Shown: positions 7,250 to 15,211 of the stretch, piece after piece
Layout: each line of letters begins with the position of its first letter
Numbering within the stretch: the stretch's first letter is position 1
From: an uncultured Clostridia bacterium
GTDB taxonomy: Bacteria > Bacillota_I > Bacilli_A > RF39 > UBA660
Reading direction: 5' to 3'
Assembly: GCA_947304495.1 (NCBI GenBank)
Contig: CAMZBG010000015.1
Coordinates: 1 to 26,905, forward strand
Length of the DNA: 26,905 nt
Translations under genes and position numbers: made by a program
The notes under the pieces: model-generated
What the model was told of the DNA's origin: nothing
The model's input: only the letters and a program-made list of their open reading frames with translations
The model's database searches: none

Positions 7250-8170
7250 ATGAAAAAATGCGCTTTGATATATAATCCATATAGTGGTAAAAAAGCGAGA
7301 GTTAAATTTATGCCTCAGTTTAAGGATATCTTACTTAAGTATGGATATGAAACTGAAGTAATATTTACGGAATATAAAGGACATGCAACAGAAATTGTTA
7401 AAAGTCTTCCTCACGTTGATTTATTGCTTTCTATGGGTGGAGATGGCACTTTTAATGAGTGTATTCGAGGAAATTTTCATAGGAAAGATAGACTTGTTTG
7501 TGCACATATACCAGTTGGAACAACCAATGATATTGGGGTTATGATGGGATATGGAAAAAATATGATAAACAATTTAAAAATGACACTTGAAGGAGTTATA
7601 AAGAATGTTGATATTTGTGTTATTAATAATAGGCCGTTTATCTATGTTGCATCTATTGGTAAGTTTGCAGAAATTCCATATGAAACTCCTAGAAATTTAA
7701 AAAAGAAATTAGGATATTTAGCATATATTACTGAAGGTATAAAATCTTTTTTTAATAAGACAAAATTAAATGATGTTACATATGAGATAGACGGGGTTGA
7801 ATATCGTGGATTATGTTCATTTATTATTGTTTCTAGTGCTAATAGAATAGCTGGTATTAATAATTTTTATAAAGAAGTTAAATTAGATGATAATAGATTT
7901 GAGGTATTACTTTGTAATTTTTCAAAGAAATCTGATATTATTAGAAGCTTATACTTTTTAACATTATATGATGTAGAAAAGGTACCAGGAATTCATTTTT
8001 ATAAAACTGATAAAATTAAACTTAAGTTTGCTGATCCTCCTAGAAAAAATTGGTGTATCGATGGAGAAATGTTAGATGATGATAGTAAGACTTTTGAAAT
8101 AACAATCGATAGGGATATTAAAATGATGATTCCTAAAAAGAATATAGATAGATTATTCGTTGGTAAATAG
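7250..8170 (+). CDS. DagK/YegS/BmrU-family lipid kinase
   Basis: The protein has 306 residues, the normal family length. The diacylglycerol-kinase catalytic fold is shown by IYNPYSGKK (7-15) and the nucleotide-binding motif SMGGDGTFNE (61-70). PVGTTNDIG follows about 25 residues later, and the C-terminal half is a beta-rich domain with an acidic WCIDGE segment. The family phosphorylates diacylglycerol or related lipids with ATP at the inner membrane face and in Gram-positives recycles diacylglycerol released during lipoteichoic acid synthesis (DgkB). The exact substrate cannot be told from sequence. RBS GGTGAGGTG precedes ATG 7250. yidD starts one base after the stop, so the two are cotranscribed. 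Confidence 0.9.
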   Translation: MKKCALIYNPYSGKKARVKFMPQFKDILLKYGYETEVIFTEYKGHATEIVKSLPHVDLLLSMGGDGTFNECIRGNFHRKDRLVCAHIPVGTTNDIGVMMGYGKNMINNLKMTLEGVIKNVDICVINNRPFIYVASIGKFAEIPYETPRNLKKKLGYLAYITEGIKSFFNKTKLNDVTYEIDGVEYRGLCSFIIVSSANRIAGINNFYKEVKLDDNRFEVLLCNFSKKSDIIRSLYFLTLYDVEKVPGIHFYKTDKIKLKFADPPRKNWCIDGEMLDDDSKTFEITIDRDIKMMIPKKNIDRLFVGK

Positions 8171-8171
8171 A

Positions 8172-8396
8172 ATGAAATATATTGTTATATTTTTAATAAG
8201 ATTATATCAAAAAATACCTGGTAATTGGCATAATTATTGTAAATTTAGACCAACTTGTTCGGAATATGCTATTGGGGTATTAAATGAATTTGGATTCTTT
8301 AAAGGAATGTATTTGAGTATTAAAAGAATATTACGTTGTAATCCAAGAAGTAGTGGAGGATATGATCCAATACCAATTAAAAAGAGCAATCAATGA
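8172..8396 (+). CDS. yidD: Membrane protein insertion efficiency factor YidD
   Basis: The protein has 74 residues. The YidD signature is clear: an amphipathic N-terminal helix (IVIFLIRLYQKI), then CKFRPTCSEYA, then KRILRCNPRSSGGYDPIP. YidD sits at the inner membrane and assists YidC/Sec-dependent insertion. The chosen start, ATG 8172, gives the usual MK-hydrophobic beginning. The RBS is poor, so translation probably couples to the upstream lipid kinase, whose stop ends at 8170. The 3' end overlaps the convergent minus-strand gene by 7 bp. Confidence 0.93.
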   Translation: MKYIVIFLIRLYQKIPGNWHNYCKFRPTCSEYAIGVLNEFGFFKGMYLSIKRILRCNPRSSGGYDPIPIKKSNQ

Positions 8397-8408
8397 TTGT
8401 TCTTTTTT
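8379..8408. terminator. Bidirectional terminator between yidD and the flippase-like gene
   Basis: The stem GAGCAATC/GATTGTTC (one G-T pair) has loop AAT, flanked by A-run on the left and T-run on the right. It lies inside the 7-bp overlap of the two convergent coding ends, so each stop codon is part of the hairpin. Confidence 0.75.
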
Positions 8409-9397
8409 ATTTTTGTTATAATATATGTTATTAATCCTACAACAACAAATAGATAGAAACTAACAAATCTATGGACTAATAGCGAGCTTTCAATTAGATT
8501 TTCTGGGTAGACATATGAATATATTAGAATAAATACGGTTTCTGTTGCCCCAACAGTTCCTGGAAGGGGCATGCTGCATACTGTACTATGTAAAATTGCT
8601 TGAAAAAGAATAAATTGAATTATTGATATACCACTAAAACCAAAAGCTTTATAGACAAGGAATGGTACTGAAAATAAGAGGCTAATATGAATAAATGATA
8701 ATAATATTGCTTGGATAAAACCTTTATTATGAGTTTTGATATAGTCGGCGCTTTCTTGATAGGTTTCTAGTTCACTATTTATTTTTTCTGTTATTGAAGT
8801 AATATTTTTAAGTCTAAAAAATTTAAGAATTTTAATAATAATATTAACTATTTTTAGTGATAATTTTTTAGAAAAGATACCAATAAAAGTTAGTGATATT
8901 GGAATGGTGTTTAATATAGAACCAGCAATAAAGAAATATAGTAATCCACCTTTTAAAATATGTGGATGAAGGATTAGACCAATAATTCCTAGTGATACTG
9001 AACTTATATGATAACCACATAGATATATTAAAAGGGCTATAGTTGAATGTGATACTTTAATATTATCTTTAGACATGCAATATACTTCCATTGGTTCTCC
9101 ACCGGTTGCAGCGGGCGTTATTGAGCTGAAAAAGAAACCAATAAGTGTATATTTATAAATGTTTTGGAATTTTATCTTTTCTCCAAATGATTTAAGTAAA
9201 TTATAGACAATTATTGCCCCAGTTATAAAATATAGAATCATAACTATTATAGCAATTATTATATAGAATATATTTAATGATTTTATTTGATTGAAAATGG
9301 TTATTAAGTTTTCATCTTTAAATATTATATAGTAAGTAATAATAATTAAAAAAATAAAGAATAAACCATTTATTAAATTTTTGTTGTTTTTTTTCAT
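8390..9397 (-). CDS. LPG-synthase-TM / flippase-like domain membrane protein
   Basis: The protein has 335 residues with about eight hydrophobic segments. The family signature FFFSSITPAATGGEPMEV (87-104) and the later MPLPGTVGATE match the PF03706 type (YbhN/AglD/MprF flippase domain, formerly UPF0104). In MprF this domain flips lysyl-phosphatidylglycerol. Stand-alone members are linked to lipid or glycolipid transport, and no synthase domain is attached here, so the substrate is unknown. RBS AGGAG precedes ATG at 9397. The gene is alone on the minus strand. Confidence 0.88.
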   Translation of the reverse strand: MKKNNKNLINGLFFIFLIIITYYIIFKDENLITIFNQIKSLNIFYIIIAIIVMILYFITGAIIVYNLLKSFGEKIKFQNIYKYTLIGFFFSSITPAATGGEPMEVYCMSKDNIKVSHSTIALLIYLCGYHISSVSLGIIGLILHPHILKGGLLYFFIAGSILNTIPISLTFIGIFSKKLSLKIVNIIIKILKFFRLKNITSITEKINSELETYQESADYIKTHNKGFIQAILLSFIHISLLFSVPFLVYKAFGFSGISIIQFILFQAILHSTVCSMPLPGTVGATETVFILIYSYVYPENLIESSLLVHRFVSFYLFVVVGLITYIITKIKKNNH

Positions 9398-9422
9398 ATT
9401 GTACTCCTACCTACTATTTATT

Positions 9423-9451
9423 ATTATATTATAATAAGGTATATAATTCAA
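9423..9451 (-). promoter_or_regulatory. Promoter of the flippase-like gene
   Basis: On the minus strand TTGAAT (9451-9446), 17-nt spacer, TATAAT (9428-9423). This predicts a leader of about 20 nt that includes the RBS. Confidence 0.7.
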
Positions 9452-9489
9452 GTTTTTAAAGATTACAAATACGGCTAGTTAGTTAAAAC

Positions 9490-9518
9490 TTTACTTTTTT
9501 TTAAAATAGGTATATAAT
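9490..9518 (+). promoter_or_regulatory. Promoter of tRNA-Arg
   Basis: TTTACT (9490-9495), 17-nt spacer, perfect TATAAT (9513-9518), followed by the tRNA 19 nt later. Confidence 0.7.
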
Positions 9519-9537
9519 ATGTATGCGTTTTGGAAAT

Positions 9538-9614
9538 GCGCCCATAGCTCAATTGGATAGAGCGTTTGGCTACGGACCAAAAGGTTTGGGGTTCGAATCC
9601 CTATGGGCGCGCCA
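9538..9614 (+). tRNA. tRNA-Arg (anticodon ACG), 3' CCA encoded
   Basis: A complete 77-nt cloverleaf: acceptor GCGCCCA/TGGGCGC, D stem GCTC/GAGC with G18G19 present, anticodon stem TTTGG/CCAAA around CTACGGA (ACG, to be read as ICG), T arm with canonical TTCGAAT, discriminator G, CCA. It has its own promoter and terminator. Confidence 0.97.
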
Positions 9615-9622
9615 TTTATATT

Positions 9623-9643
9623 AGAACTTTAGGTTCTTTTTTT
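9623..9643 (+). terminator. Terminator of tRNA-Arg
   Basis: The short stem AGAACT/GGTTCT (one T-G pair) with loop TTA is followed by a long T run, 9 nt after the tRNA CCA. Confidence 0.75.
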
Positions 9644-9654
9644 GTTATTTAGGG

Positions 9655-9683
9655 TTGTATTTCCTTATTTTATATGATATAAT
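9655..9683 (+). promoter_or_regulatory. Promoter of the rimP-nusA-infB operon
   Basis: TTGTAT (9655-9660), 17-nt spacer, TATAAT (9678-9683), preceded by TGA as extended -10. The predicted start near 9690 puts the leader hairpin at the 5' end of the transcript. Confidence 0.7.
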
Positions 9684-9700
9684 CTATGTGAATCAGGACG

Positions 9701-9722
9701 AAGAGTGGCAATAACCACTCTT
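9701..9722 (+). promoter_or_regulatory. Leader hairpin upstream of rimP
   Basis: A perfect 8-bp stem AAGAGTGG/CCACTCTT with loop CAATAA sits near the predicted 5' end of the operon mRNA. I recall similar AAGAGTGG-type hairpins upstream of rimP in other Gram-positive bacteria. The T tract after the stem is short (TTTATTG), so it is a poor terminator on its own. It could be an attenuator remnant, a protein-binding site or an RNA 5' stabiliser. Confidence 0.6.
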
Positions 9723-9747
9723 TATTGTTGACTTATAAGGAGGTAGT

Positions 9748-10002
9748 ATGGAAAATAAAATTAGAGATTTAATTGAAGGGGAAGTAGGAAAATTAGGTAT
9801 CAATATTGATAGTGTTGTATATGAAAAAGATGGCAGTAATTATTTTTTAAGAATTGTTATCGATAGAAATGAACCAATAGATATTGATACTTGTGTTGAA
9901 GTTACAAATGTTATCAATCCTATATTGGATACAGCTGATTTTTTGAAAGATAGCTATATATTGGATGTTAGTACAAAAGAAAAAGGTGAGAGAAGTGAAT
10001 AG
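9748..10002 (+). CDS. rimP: RimP, N-terminal domain only (short ribosome maturation factor)
   Basis: The protein has 84 residues against about 150 for normal RimP. Residues 1-77 match the RimP N-terminal domain, with an IDSVVYEKDGSNYFLRIVID-type strand pair, the helix TCVEVTNVINPILD, and the closing strand YILDVST where standard RimP has LEVSSPGLDR. The chain then ends in KEKGERSE, so the C-terminal SH3-like domain is missing. No remnant is visible downstream, because nusA begins inside the last codons. RimP helps 30S maturation. RBS AAGGAGG supports the start, and the first position in the operon is standard for rimP. It may be a functional one-domain version or an operon-retained relic. Confidence 0.8.
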   Translation: MENKIRDLIEGEVGKLGINIDSVVYEKDGSNYFLRIVIDRNEPIDIDTCVEVTNVINPILDTADFLKDSYILDVSTKEKGERSE

Positions 10003-11092
10003 TAAACAAGCAAAAGAATTTATAGCAGCATTAGATGCTTTAGTACAGGAAAAAGGAATCGATAAGCAAATTGTTATCGAAGGAATGGAAGCAGCAATGG
10101 CTAATGCTTACAAAAAGAATACAGGGATGCCTAATGTTAAGGCTACGGTTGATGAAAAGACTGGTAAAATTAGATTATTTACTTATAAGACTGTAGTTAC
10201 TGAAGAACCAACTATTAATGAAGAAGGAGAGGAAGTACCTTTTGTTTTTGATGAAAGTACACAAATTAAGCTAGAAGATGCAAGAAAGATTGTCGATGAT
10301 ATTCAAGTTGGGGAAACTATCGATACAGAAGTACCTATCAATCCAGATGAATTTGGTAGAGTAGCAGTTTTATCTGCTAAACAAATTATTGTACAGAAAG
10401 TTAAGGAAGCTGAAAAAGAATTAGTTAATGAAGAATTTAAGGATAAGCAAGATGAAATACTTATCGGAACTCTTTCTAGAGAAGATGCTAAAAATTATTA
10501 TGTAGATTTAGGTAGAGCTCATGGTGTTTTACCAAAGGATGAGATTATTCCTGGAGAAAAATTAGAGATGGGATCATCTATTAAAGTATATGTATCTAAA
10601 ATTGAAATTGGAACAAAGGGAGTATTTATCTTACTTTCTAGAAGCCATTATGGATTTGTTAAGAGACTTTTGGAAAATGAGATACCTGAACTTAGTGATG
10701 GAACAGTAATTTTGTATTCTGTAGCTAGAGATGCTGGTAATAGAAGCAAAATAGCTGTATATACTGATTATGATAAGGTAGATCCTGTGGGAGCTATTAT
10801 TGGTGAGAAGGGATCTAGAATTAATCGTGTTTTGAGTCAGCTTAATGGTGAAAAAATAGATGTAATTTTATATGATAAAGATCCTGCTAAGTTTATTCAA
10901 AATGCTCTTAGTCCTGCTAAAGATGTTGAAGTTAGAATTACTGATGAAAAAAATAAAGAAGCCTTGGCAATTGTCAATGATGAGAACTCTTCTTTAGCTA
11001 TTGGTAAAAAGGGACAAAATGTTAAATTAGCTTCTAGACTTACAAAGTATAAGATTACTATTAAAAAGGCTGGAGAACTTGATGAAGAATAA
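9995..11092 (+). CDS. nusA: Transcription termination/antitermination protein NusA
   Basis: The protein has 365 residues. NusA binds RNA polymerase and nascent RNA and modulates pausing, termination and antitermination. The order is an N-terminal polymerase-binding domain (1-125, starting NSKQAKEFIAALDALVQEKG), an S1 domain (about 135-200, with YYVDLGRAHGVLPKDE), KH1 (IIGEKGSRINRV) and KH2 (AIGKKGQNVKLASRLT). It ends right after KH2, as in other Bacillota. The start is GTG at 9995 with AAGGTGAG (9983-9990) as RBS; this gives the conserved first residues and an 8-nt overlap with rimP. Longer in-frame starts would lie inside rimP. Confidence 0.97.
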   Translation: MNSKQAKEFIAALDALVQEKGIDKQIVIEGMEAAMANAYKKNTGMPNVKATVDEKTGKIRLFTYKTVVTEEPTINEEGEEVPFVFDESTQIKLEDARKIVDDIQVGETIDTEVPINPDEFGRVAVLSAKQIIVQKVKEAEKELVNEEFKDKQDEILIGTLSREDAKNYYVDLGRAHGVLPKDEIIPGEKLEMGSSIKVYVSKIEIGTKGVFILLSRSHYGFVKRLLENEIPELSDGTVILYSVARDAGNRSKIAVYTDYDKVDPVGAIIGEKGSRINRVLSQLNGEKIDVILYDKDPAKFIQNALSPAKDVEVRITDEKNKEALAIVNDENSSLAIGKKGQNVKLASRLTKYKITIKKAGELDEE

Positions 11093-11345
11093 AAAAATAC
11101 CTATGAGAAGTTGTGTGGTAACAAGAGAAAAATTACCTAAAATAGAACTTCTTAGAATAGTAAGAACTCCAGAAGATAAGATAGTTGTAGATGAAACTGG
11201 AAAATTAAATGGTAGAGGAGCATATATTAAAAAGGATATTACTGTTTTAGAGAAAGCTAAAAAAAATAAAATATTAGATAAAATACTAGAAACAGATATA
11301 TCTCTTGAGGTATATGATGAAATAAGTAAGATAATTAATAAATAA
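11082..11345 (+). CDS. rnpM: RNase P modulator RnpM (YlxR)
   Basis: The protein has 87 residues. The YlxR signature is plain: PMRSCVVTREKLPK near the start, then LLRIVRTPEDKIVVDETGK and LNGRGAYI. The family binds RNase P RNA and modulates its activity. ATG 11082 is preferred to TTG 11079; GGAG at 11071-11074 lies before it, inside the end of nusA (11-nt overlap). The ylxQ (L7Ae-like) gene that often follows in Bacilli is absent; infB comes next after 16 nt. Confidence 0.94.
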   Translation: MKNKKIPMRSCVVTREKLPKIELLRIVRTPEDKIVVDETGKLNGRGAYIKKDITVLEKAKKNKILDKILETDISLEVYDEISKIINK

Positions 11346-11361
11346 TTGGGAGGTGACAGAT

Positions 11362-13479
11362 ATGATGAGTGTATCTGAATATGCTTTAGATGTTGATAAA
11401 AATATTGAATACATATTTGAATTATGTAAGAAATTGAATATTAATGTTAACCAAGAAGATGATATGTTAAGTGATGATGATATTATTCTTTTAGATAATG
11501 AGATAGAAAATAATAGTGAAGAGGAAGAAGAAGAAATATCATCATTTGATGAAAATGAATTTGACGATTCTTATGAAGAAGAACTTGATGAAATTAAGGT
11601 TAATGCATCAGTTAAGAAAAAGAATAAGTCATATAAGAGAGAAGAAAATAAAAAAGATGATGACTTTGCTAGAGAAAAGAAGGAAATGTATAAACATAAG
11701 GAAAAATTACAATCTAATATAAATACACTTGATGATACGATAGTTTTATATACCGAAGGTATGAACGTTAGTGATCTAGCAAATGTTTTAGGAAAAAATG
11801 TTGCTGAAGTTATCAAGAAATTGATGAGTTTAGGTAAAATTATGAATTTAAATGCGGCAATTGATTTTGATACTGCTGAAATTGTGGCTTTAGATTATGG
11901 AAAGACTTTAAAGAGAGATACTACTAGAGATGAAACTAATTTTGAAGAATTAGAGATTATCGATGATGAAAAGGATTTACAAGAAAGGCCACCAGTAATT
12001 ACTATTATGGGACATGTTGACCATGGTAAAACGACGTTATTAGATACAATAAGAAAAACTAATGTCGTTGATTCCGAAGCTGGAGGAATTACCCAACATA
12101 TTGGTGCTTATCAGATAGTATATAACGATAAACCAATTACCTTTATTGATACTCCTGGACATGCGGCATTTACAGAAATGAGAGCAAGAGGAGCTAGTGT
12201 TACTGATATTGTTATCATTATCGTAGCTGCTGATGATGGTGTAATGCCACAAACTAAGGAAGCTATTGATCATGCAAAGGCGGCAAAAGTACCTATTGTG
12301 GTTGCTGTTAATAAAATTGATAAACCAGGAGCTAATCCTGAAAGAGTTATGACTGAAATGAGTCAAAATGGAGTTACTCCTGATACTTGGGGTGGAGATA
12401 CACTTTTTGTAAATATTTCTGCTAAAACAGGGGAAGGAATACCTGAATTATTAGATAACTTGTTATTAATTAGTGAAATGCAGGGATTAAAGGCTAATCC
12501 AAATAGATATGCATCTGGTACTGTTATCGAATCAAGATTAGATAAATCGCTTGGGGTAGTTAGTACAATATTAATTCAAAATGGTACTTTGAGATTAGGA
12601 GATGCGGTTGTTGTAGGTAACTATGCTGGTAAAATTAGAACTTTGAAGAATGATAAAGGAGAAAATTTAACCATGGCTGGTCCTTCAATGCCGGTATCTA
12701 TTACTGGTATAAGTGAGAGTCCATCAGCAGGTGATAAGTTTATGGCTTTTGAGAACGAAAAGAAAGCAAAAGCTATTTCTGAAGAAAGAATTGCAGCAGC
12801 TAGAAAGAAAAGTATGAATACTAATACTTCGGTATCTTTAGATGATTTGTTTGGTCGAATTGAAGCTGGAGAAAAAGAAATAAATGTTATTTTAAAAGCA
12901 GATGTTAAGGGTAGTGAAGAGGCAGTTAAGAATTCACTATTGAAGCTTGATGTTGAAGGAATTAAAGTAAATGTTATTAGAAGTAGTATTGGAGCTATTA
13001 GTGAAAGTGATATTGTTTTAGCAGCAGCATCTAATGCACTAATCATTGGATTTAATATTAGGCCTAATAATAAGATTAGTGAATACGCAAAAGAAAAGGG
13101 CGTAGATATTAGGCTTTATAATATTATATATAAAGTTGTCGAAGAGATGGAAGCGGCGATGAAAGGAAAGTTAGCTCCAGAATATGAAGAAAAGGTTTTG
13201 GGACAAGCTGAAGTTAGAAAACTATTTAAATTCTCTAAAGTAGGAACAATTGCTGGCTCTTATATTACCGATGGTATTGTCAGAAGAGATGCTAAAGCAA
13301 GAGTTATTAGAGATGGAGTCGTAATATACGATGGTAATATTAATTCTATAGCCAGAGAAAAAGATCAGGTAAAAGAAGTAAAGCAAGGTCTCGAGTGTGG
13401 TATTACAATCGAAAACTTCAATGATATTAAAGAAGGGGATATTATTGAAGCTTATGATATAGTGGAGGTTAAAAGATAA
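11362..13479 (+). CDS. infB: Translation initiation factor IF-2
   Basis: The protein has 705 residues. IF-2 is the GTPase that brings initiator tRNA to the 30S subunit and promotes subunit joining. There is an N-terminal IF2N-like helical segment (about 1-30), an acidic then Lys-rich linker (about 40-120), and a second IF2N unit ([13 protein letters not shown], about 133-190). The G domain follows, with GHVDHGKT (217-224), [18 protein letters not shown] and NKID, then domains II, III and the C-terminal fMet-tRNA-binding barrel. ATG 11362 is chosen after GGGAGGTG (11348-11355); an in-frame GTG 11353 lies within the RBS. The stop overlaps the next start by one base (TAATG). Confidence 0.97.
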   Translation: MMSVSEYALDVDKNIEYIFELCKKLNINVNQEDDMLSDDDIILLDNEIENNSEEEEEEISSFDENEFDDSYEEELDEIKVNASVKKKNKSYKREENKKDDDFAREKKEMYKHKEKLQSNINTLDDTIVLYTEGMNVSDLANVLGKNVAEVIKKLMSLGKIMNLNAAIDFDTAEIVALDYGKTLKRDTTRDETNFEELEIIDDEKDLQERPPVITIMGHVDHGKTTLLDTIRKTNVVDSEAGGITQHIGAYQIVYNDKPITFIDTPGHAAFTEMRARGASVTDIVIIIVAADDGVMPQTKEAIDHAKAAKVPIVVAVNKIDKPGANPERVMTEMSQNGVTPDTWGGDTLFVNISAKTGEGIPELLDNLLLISEMQGLKANPNRYASGTVIESRLDKSLGVVSTILIQNGTLRLGDAVVVGNYAGKIRTLKNDKGENLTMAGPSMPVSITGISESPSAGDKFMAFENEKKAKAISEERIAAARKKSMNTNTSVSLDDLFGRIEAGEKEINVILKADVKGSEEAVKNSLLKLDVEGIKVNVIRSSIGAISESDIVLAAASNALIIGFNIRPNNKISEYAKEKGVDIRLYNIIYKVVEEMEAAMKGKLAPEYEEKVLGQAEVRKLFKFSKVGTIAGSYITDGIVRRDAKARVIRDGVVIYDGNINSIAREKDQVKEVKQGLECGITIENFNDIKEGDIIEAYDIVEVKR

Positions 13480-14945
13480 TGAGAATTAAGGATAATTTTA
13501 GGGGAGATATTAAACGAATACCTGTGGAAGGCGTTATCAGTTTTATTGCTGATGCCATTGAAAGATACAATAAAAATTTGAAAGCAGCTGAACAAAGTGC
13601 TAAGCGTGTGTTTGCTTTGGATCGTGATGCTTATCAGTTTGGAGCTGAATTATACTATACTCCTGGATATACGCTTGAAGACTTTAATGCGGCCATAGCT
13701 AAATGTATAGAAGTTGGAGCATTAACAGCTGAAGATATTGAAAAAAGTGGAATTTTTGCTAGTTATATGGATAAGAATTTGTTTGAATATTCTCCTTCTT
13801 ATGAAAATTTAGAAAAAGTTCTTAAGACAGACCCAGAACTTAATTCTATTACTGCTGGCTATAACTATGCTAGAAGGGAAGTACTTACAAATAAAAGAGT
13901 AGCACTTTTGTCATTTGGCGGTAGACTTCGTGATGCTGAGTTTGATATCGATAAAATAGTAGCATCCATAGATGCTTGTGCTTATGGTAAGCTTACTACG
14001 GCTGATATGATTAAAAAAAGTGGATTATTTATTTTCGATGATGGCAATCAAGATGATGTTAATTTTGAATTATTAGAAAATGCTGTCAATGATAACAGTC
14101 TTGTTAAATATATTATAGATGGGTATAATATTGATAAATATGGAAAATATGAGAAACTTGGCAGTGATTTACGTAGTATTGGTTGGAGTATGGATGATTT
14201 TATTGCTAAGTTAGATACTTTAATGTCTATTAAACGAAAAGAAGAAAAAAACATTATGAAAAAAATTGATAGTGACGAATGGTTTTCAGGTATTAAATTT
14301 GATAAAAGACCATCTTATAAAACAATTTTTGAAGTACTTATGGATAGAGACCATCTCCTTCCACATGTTATAGAAGGATATAACATGGGAAATGAAAATG
14401 TCAAAAAGAAAAGAAATGAAAAACTATTTACTTTGGGAAGAATGTTATGTGCTAATGGATACTCATTAGAAAGCTTTATTGATAGTGTCAATACATGTAT
14501 CGATTATTTTGATAGAAGGGTTGAAGAAATAGAAAGAGATGAATTATTCTCTGAATATAATTTAGATCAAGATACACTTTTCGCAATATCAAGAATTGTT
14601 AGAGAAAAAGAAACTGATAATGACATTACTAATGGTTATGAAGTAGAGAGATGTAGTATATTAACTAAATTAGGAATGGATTTATTTAATAAAGGTTATT
14701 CGATGAATGCATTTAGCAATGATATAAAGTATTTCCGTAATGGTGGTTTTGTAACTGCTGAAGATATTATGAATTCACATGTATTTGATTGGATTATGGA
14801 TTTGGGTTGTTCTGCTTCATTTCAGACCATTGCTGATATTGCAAATTATGATTGTTTATTTACATATATTTGGTATGGTTATAATGCAATGCTTTTGAAT
14901 GCTAAAACTATGTCTAGTGAAGATAGGAGTCAACGTGGATTTTAA
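13479..14945 (+). CDS. Unrecognised five-repeat protein embedded in the infB-rbfA operon
   Basis: The protein has 488 residues and I recognise no family. It is mostly helical by composition, charged, and without signal peptide or membrane segments, so probably cytoplasmic. After about 45 leading residues it contains five diverged units of about 80-90 residues. Each opens with (F/L)G-x-x-L then G(Y/W)S(L/M)(D/E)xF (glycines at 55, 147, 228, 320, 399), often continues with an LTxEDIxxSxxF-like turn, and closes with I-x-x-GYN (glycines at 127, 215, 300, 386, 467). The start overlaps the infB stop by one base, with GGAGG at 13464, so it is coupled to IF-2. Codon use looks like its neighbours. A role in translation or RNA handling is only suggested by position; a repeat scaffold is equally possible. 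Confidence 0.85.
   Translation: MRIKDNFRGDIKRIPVEGVISFIADAIERYNKNLKAAEQSAKRVFALDRDAYQFGAELYYTPGYTLEDFNAAIAKCIEVGALTAEDIEKSGIFASYMDKNLFEYSPSYENLEKVLKTDPELNSITAGYNYARREVLTNKRVALLSFGGRLRDAEFDIDKIVASIDACAYGKLTTADMIKKSGLFIFDDGNQDDVNFELLENAVNDNSLVKYIIDGYNIDKYGKYEKLGSDLRSIGWSMDDFIAKLDTLMSIKRKEEKNIMKKIDSDEWFSGIKFDKRPSYKTIFEVLMDRDHLLPHVIEGYNMGNENVKKKRNEKLFTLGRMLCANGYSLESFIDSVNTCIDYFDRRVEEIERDELFSEYNLDQDTLFAISRIVREKETDNDITNGYEVERCSILTKLGMDLFNKGYSMNAFSNDIKYFRNGGFVTAEDIMNSHVFDWIMDLGCSASFQTIADIANYDCLFTYIWYGYNAMLLNAKTMSSEDRSQRGF
13629..14885 (+). repeat. Five tandem protein repeat units ending in GYN
   Basis: These are coding repeats within the 488-residue protein. The closing GY(N/E) motif recurs at residues 127, 215, 300, 386 and 467 (spacing 88, 85, 86, 81), and the opening G-x-x-L motif at 55, 147, 228, 320 and 399. 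The DNA is well diverged between units, so this is an old amplification rather than a recent tandem duplication. Confidence 0.75.
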
Positions 14946-15189
14946 AAAAGATAATTTTAGAGAACGATTTATGCAAAGAAGAAGTGATAATCAGAGTCAA
15001 CTTACTACTGAAAAAAGAAATATCAATCCAATGAATCAGGGAAGAGATGCTTTTAATCAGGGACAAGATTGGTATAACAGAGGAATTCCTTTGGAAAATG
15101 CTCCTGATTATTTAAGGAATAATATGGAATTTATTAAAGGTTATAATCGAAAAAAACAATTGGATTCAATAACAAATAATAATAATTAA
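14935..15189 (+). CDS. Small unrecognised protein sharing the repeat motifs of its upstream neighbour
   Basis: The protein has 84 residues, is basic at the N-terminus and Asn/Gln-rich, with no membrane segment. GTG 14935 is chosen because AGGAG (14925-14929) precedes it with 5-nt spacing; it overlaps the end of the five-repeat gene by 11 nt. Residues 37-54 (RDAFNQGQDWYNRGIPLE) match the opening of the upstream repeats, for example RDAYQFGAELYY then GYTLED. The spacing from F to G to G (F40, G43, G50) equals that of unit 4 (F317, G320, G327). FIKGYN (66-71) matches the closing motif. It thus looks like a single compact unit of the same domain. Function unknown; the tight coupling suggests it works with its neighbour. 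Confidence 0.75.
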   Translation: MDFKKDNFRERFMQRRSDNQSQLTTEKRNINPMNQGRDAFNQGQDWYNRGIPLENAPDYLRNNMEFIKGYNRKKQLDSITNNNN

Positions 15190-15211
15190 TATAAATATAG
15201 GAGGTATATAT

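Noticed and set aside
13479..14945. The five-repeat gene as a mobile-element insertion
   Set aside because: It has no terminal repeats, the base and codon use looks like its neighbours, and it is joined to infB by a one-base overlap, which speaks for long residence.
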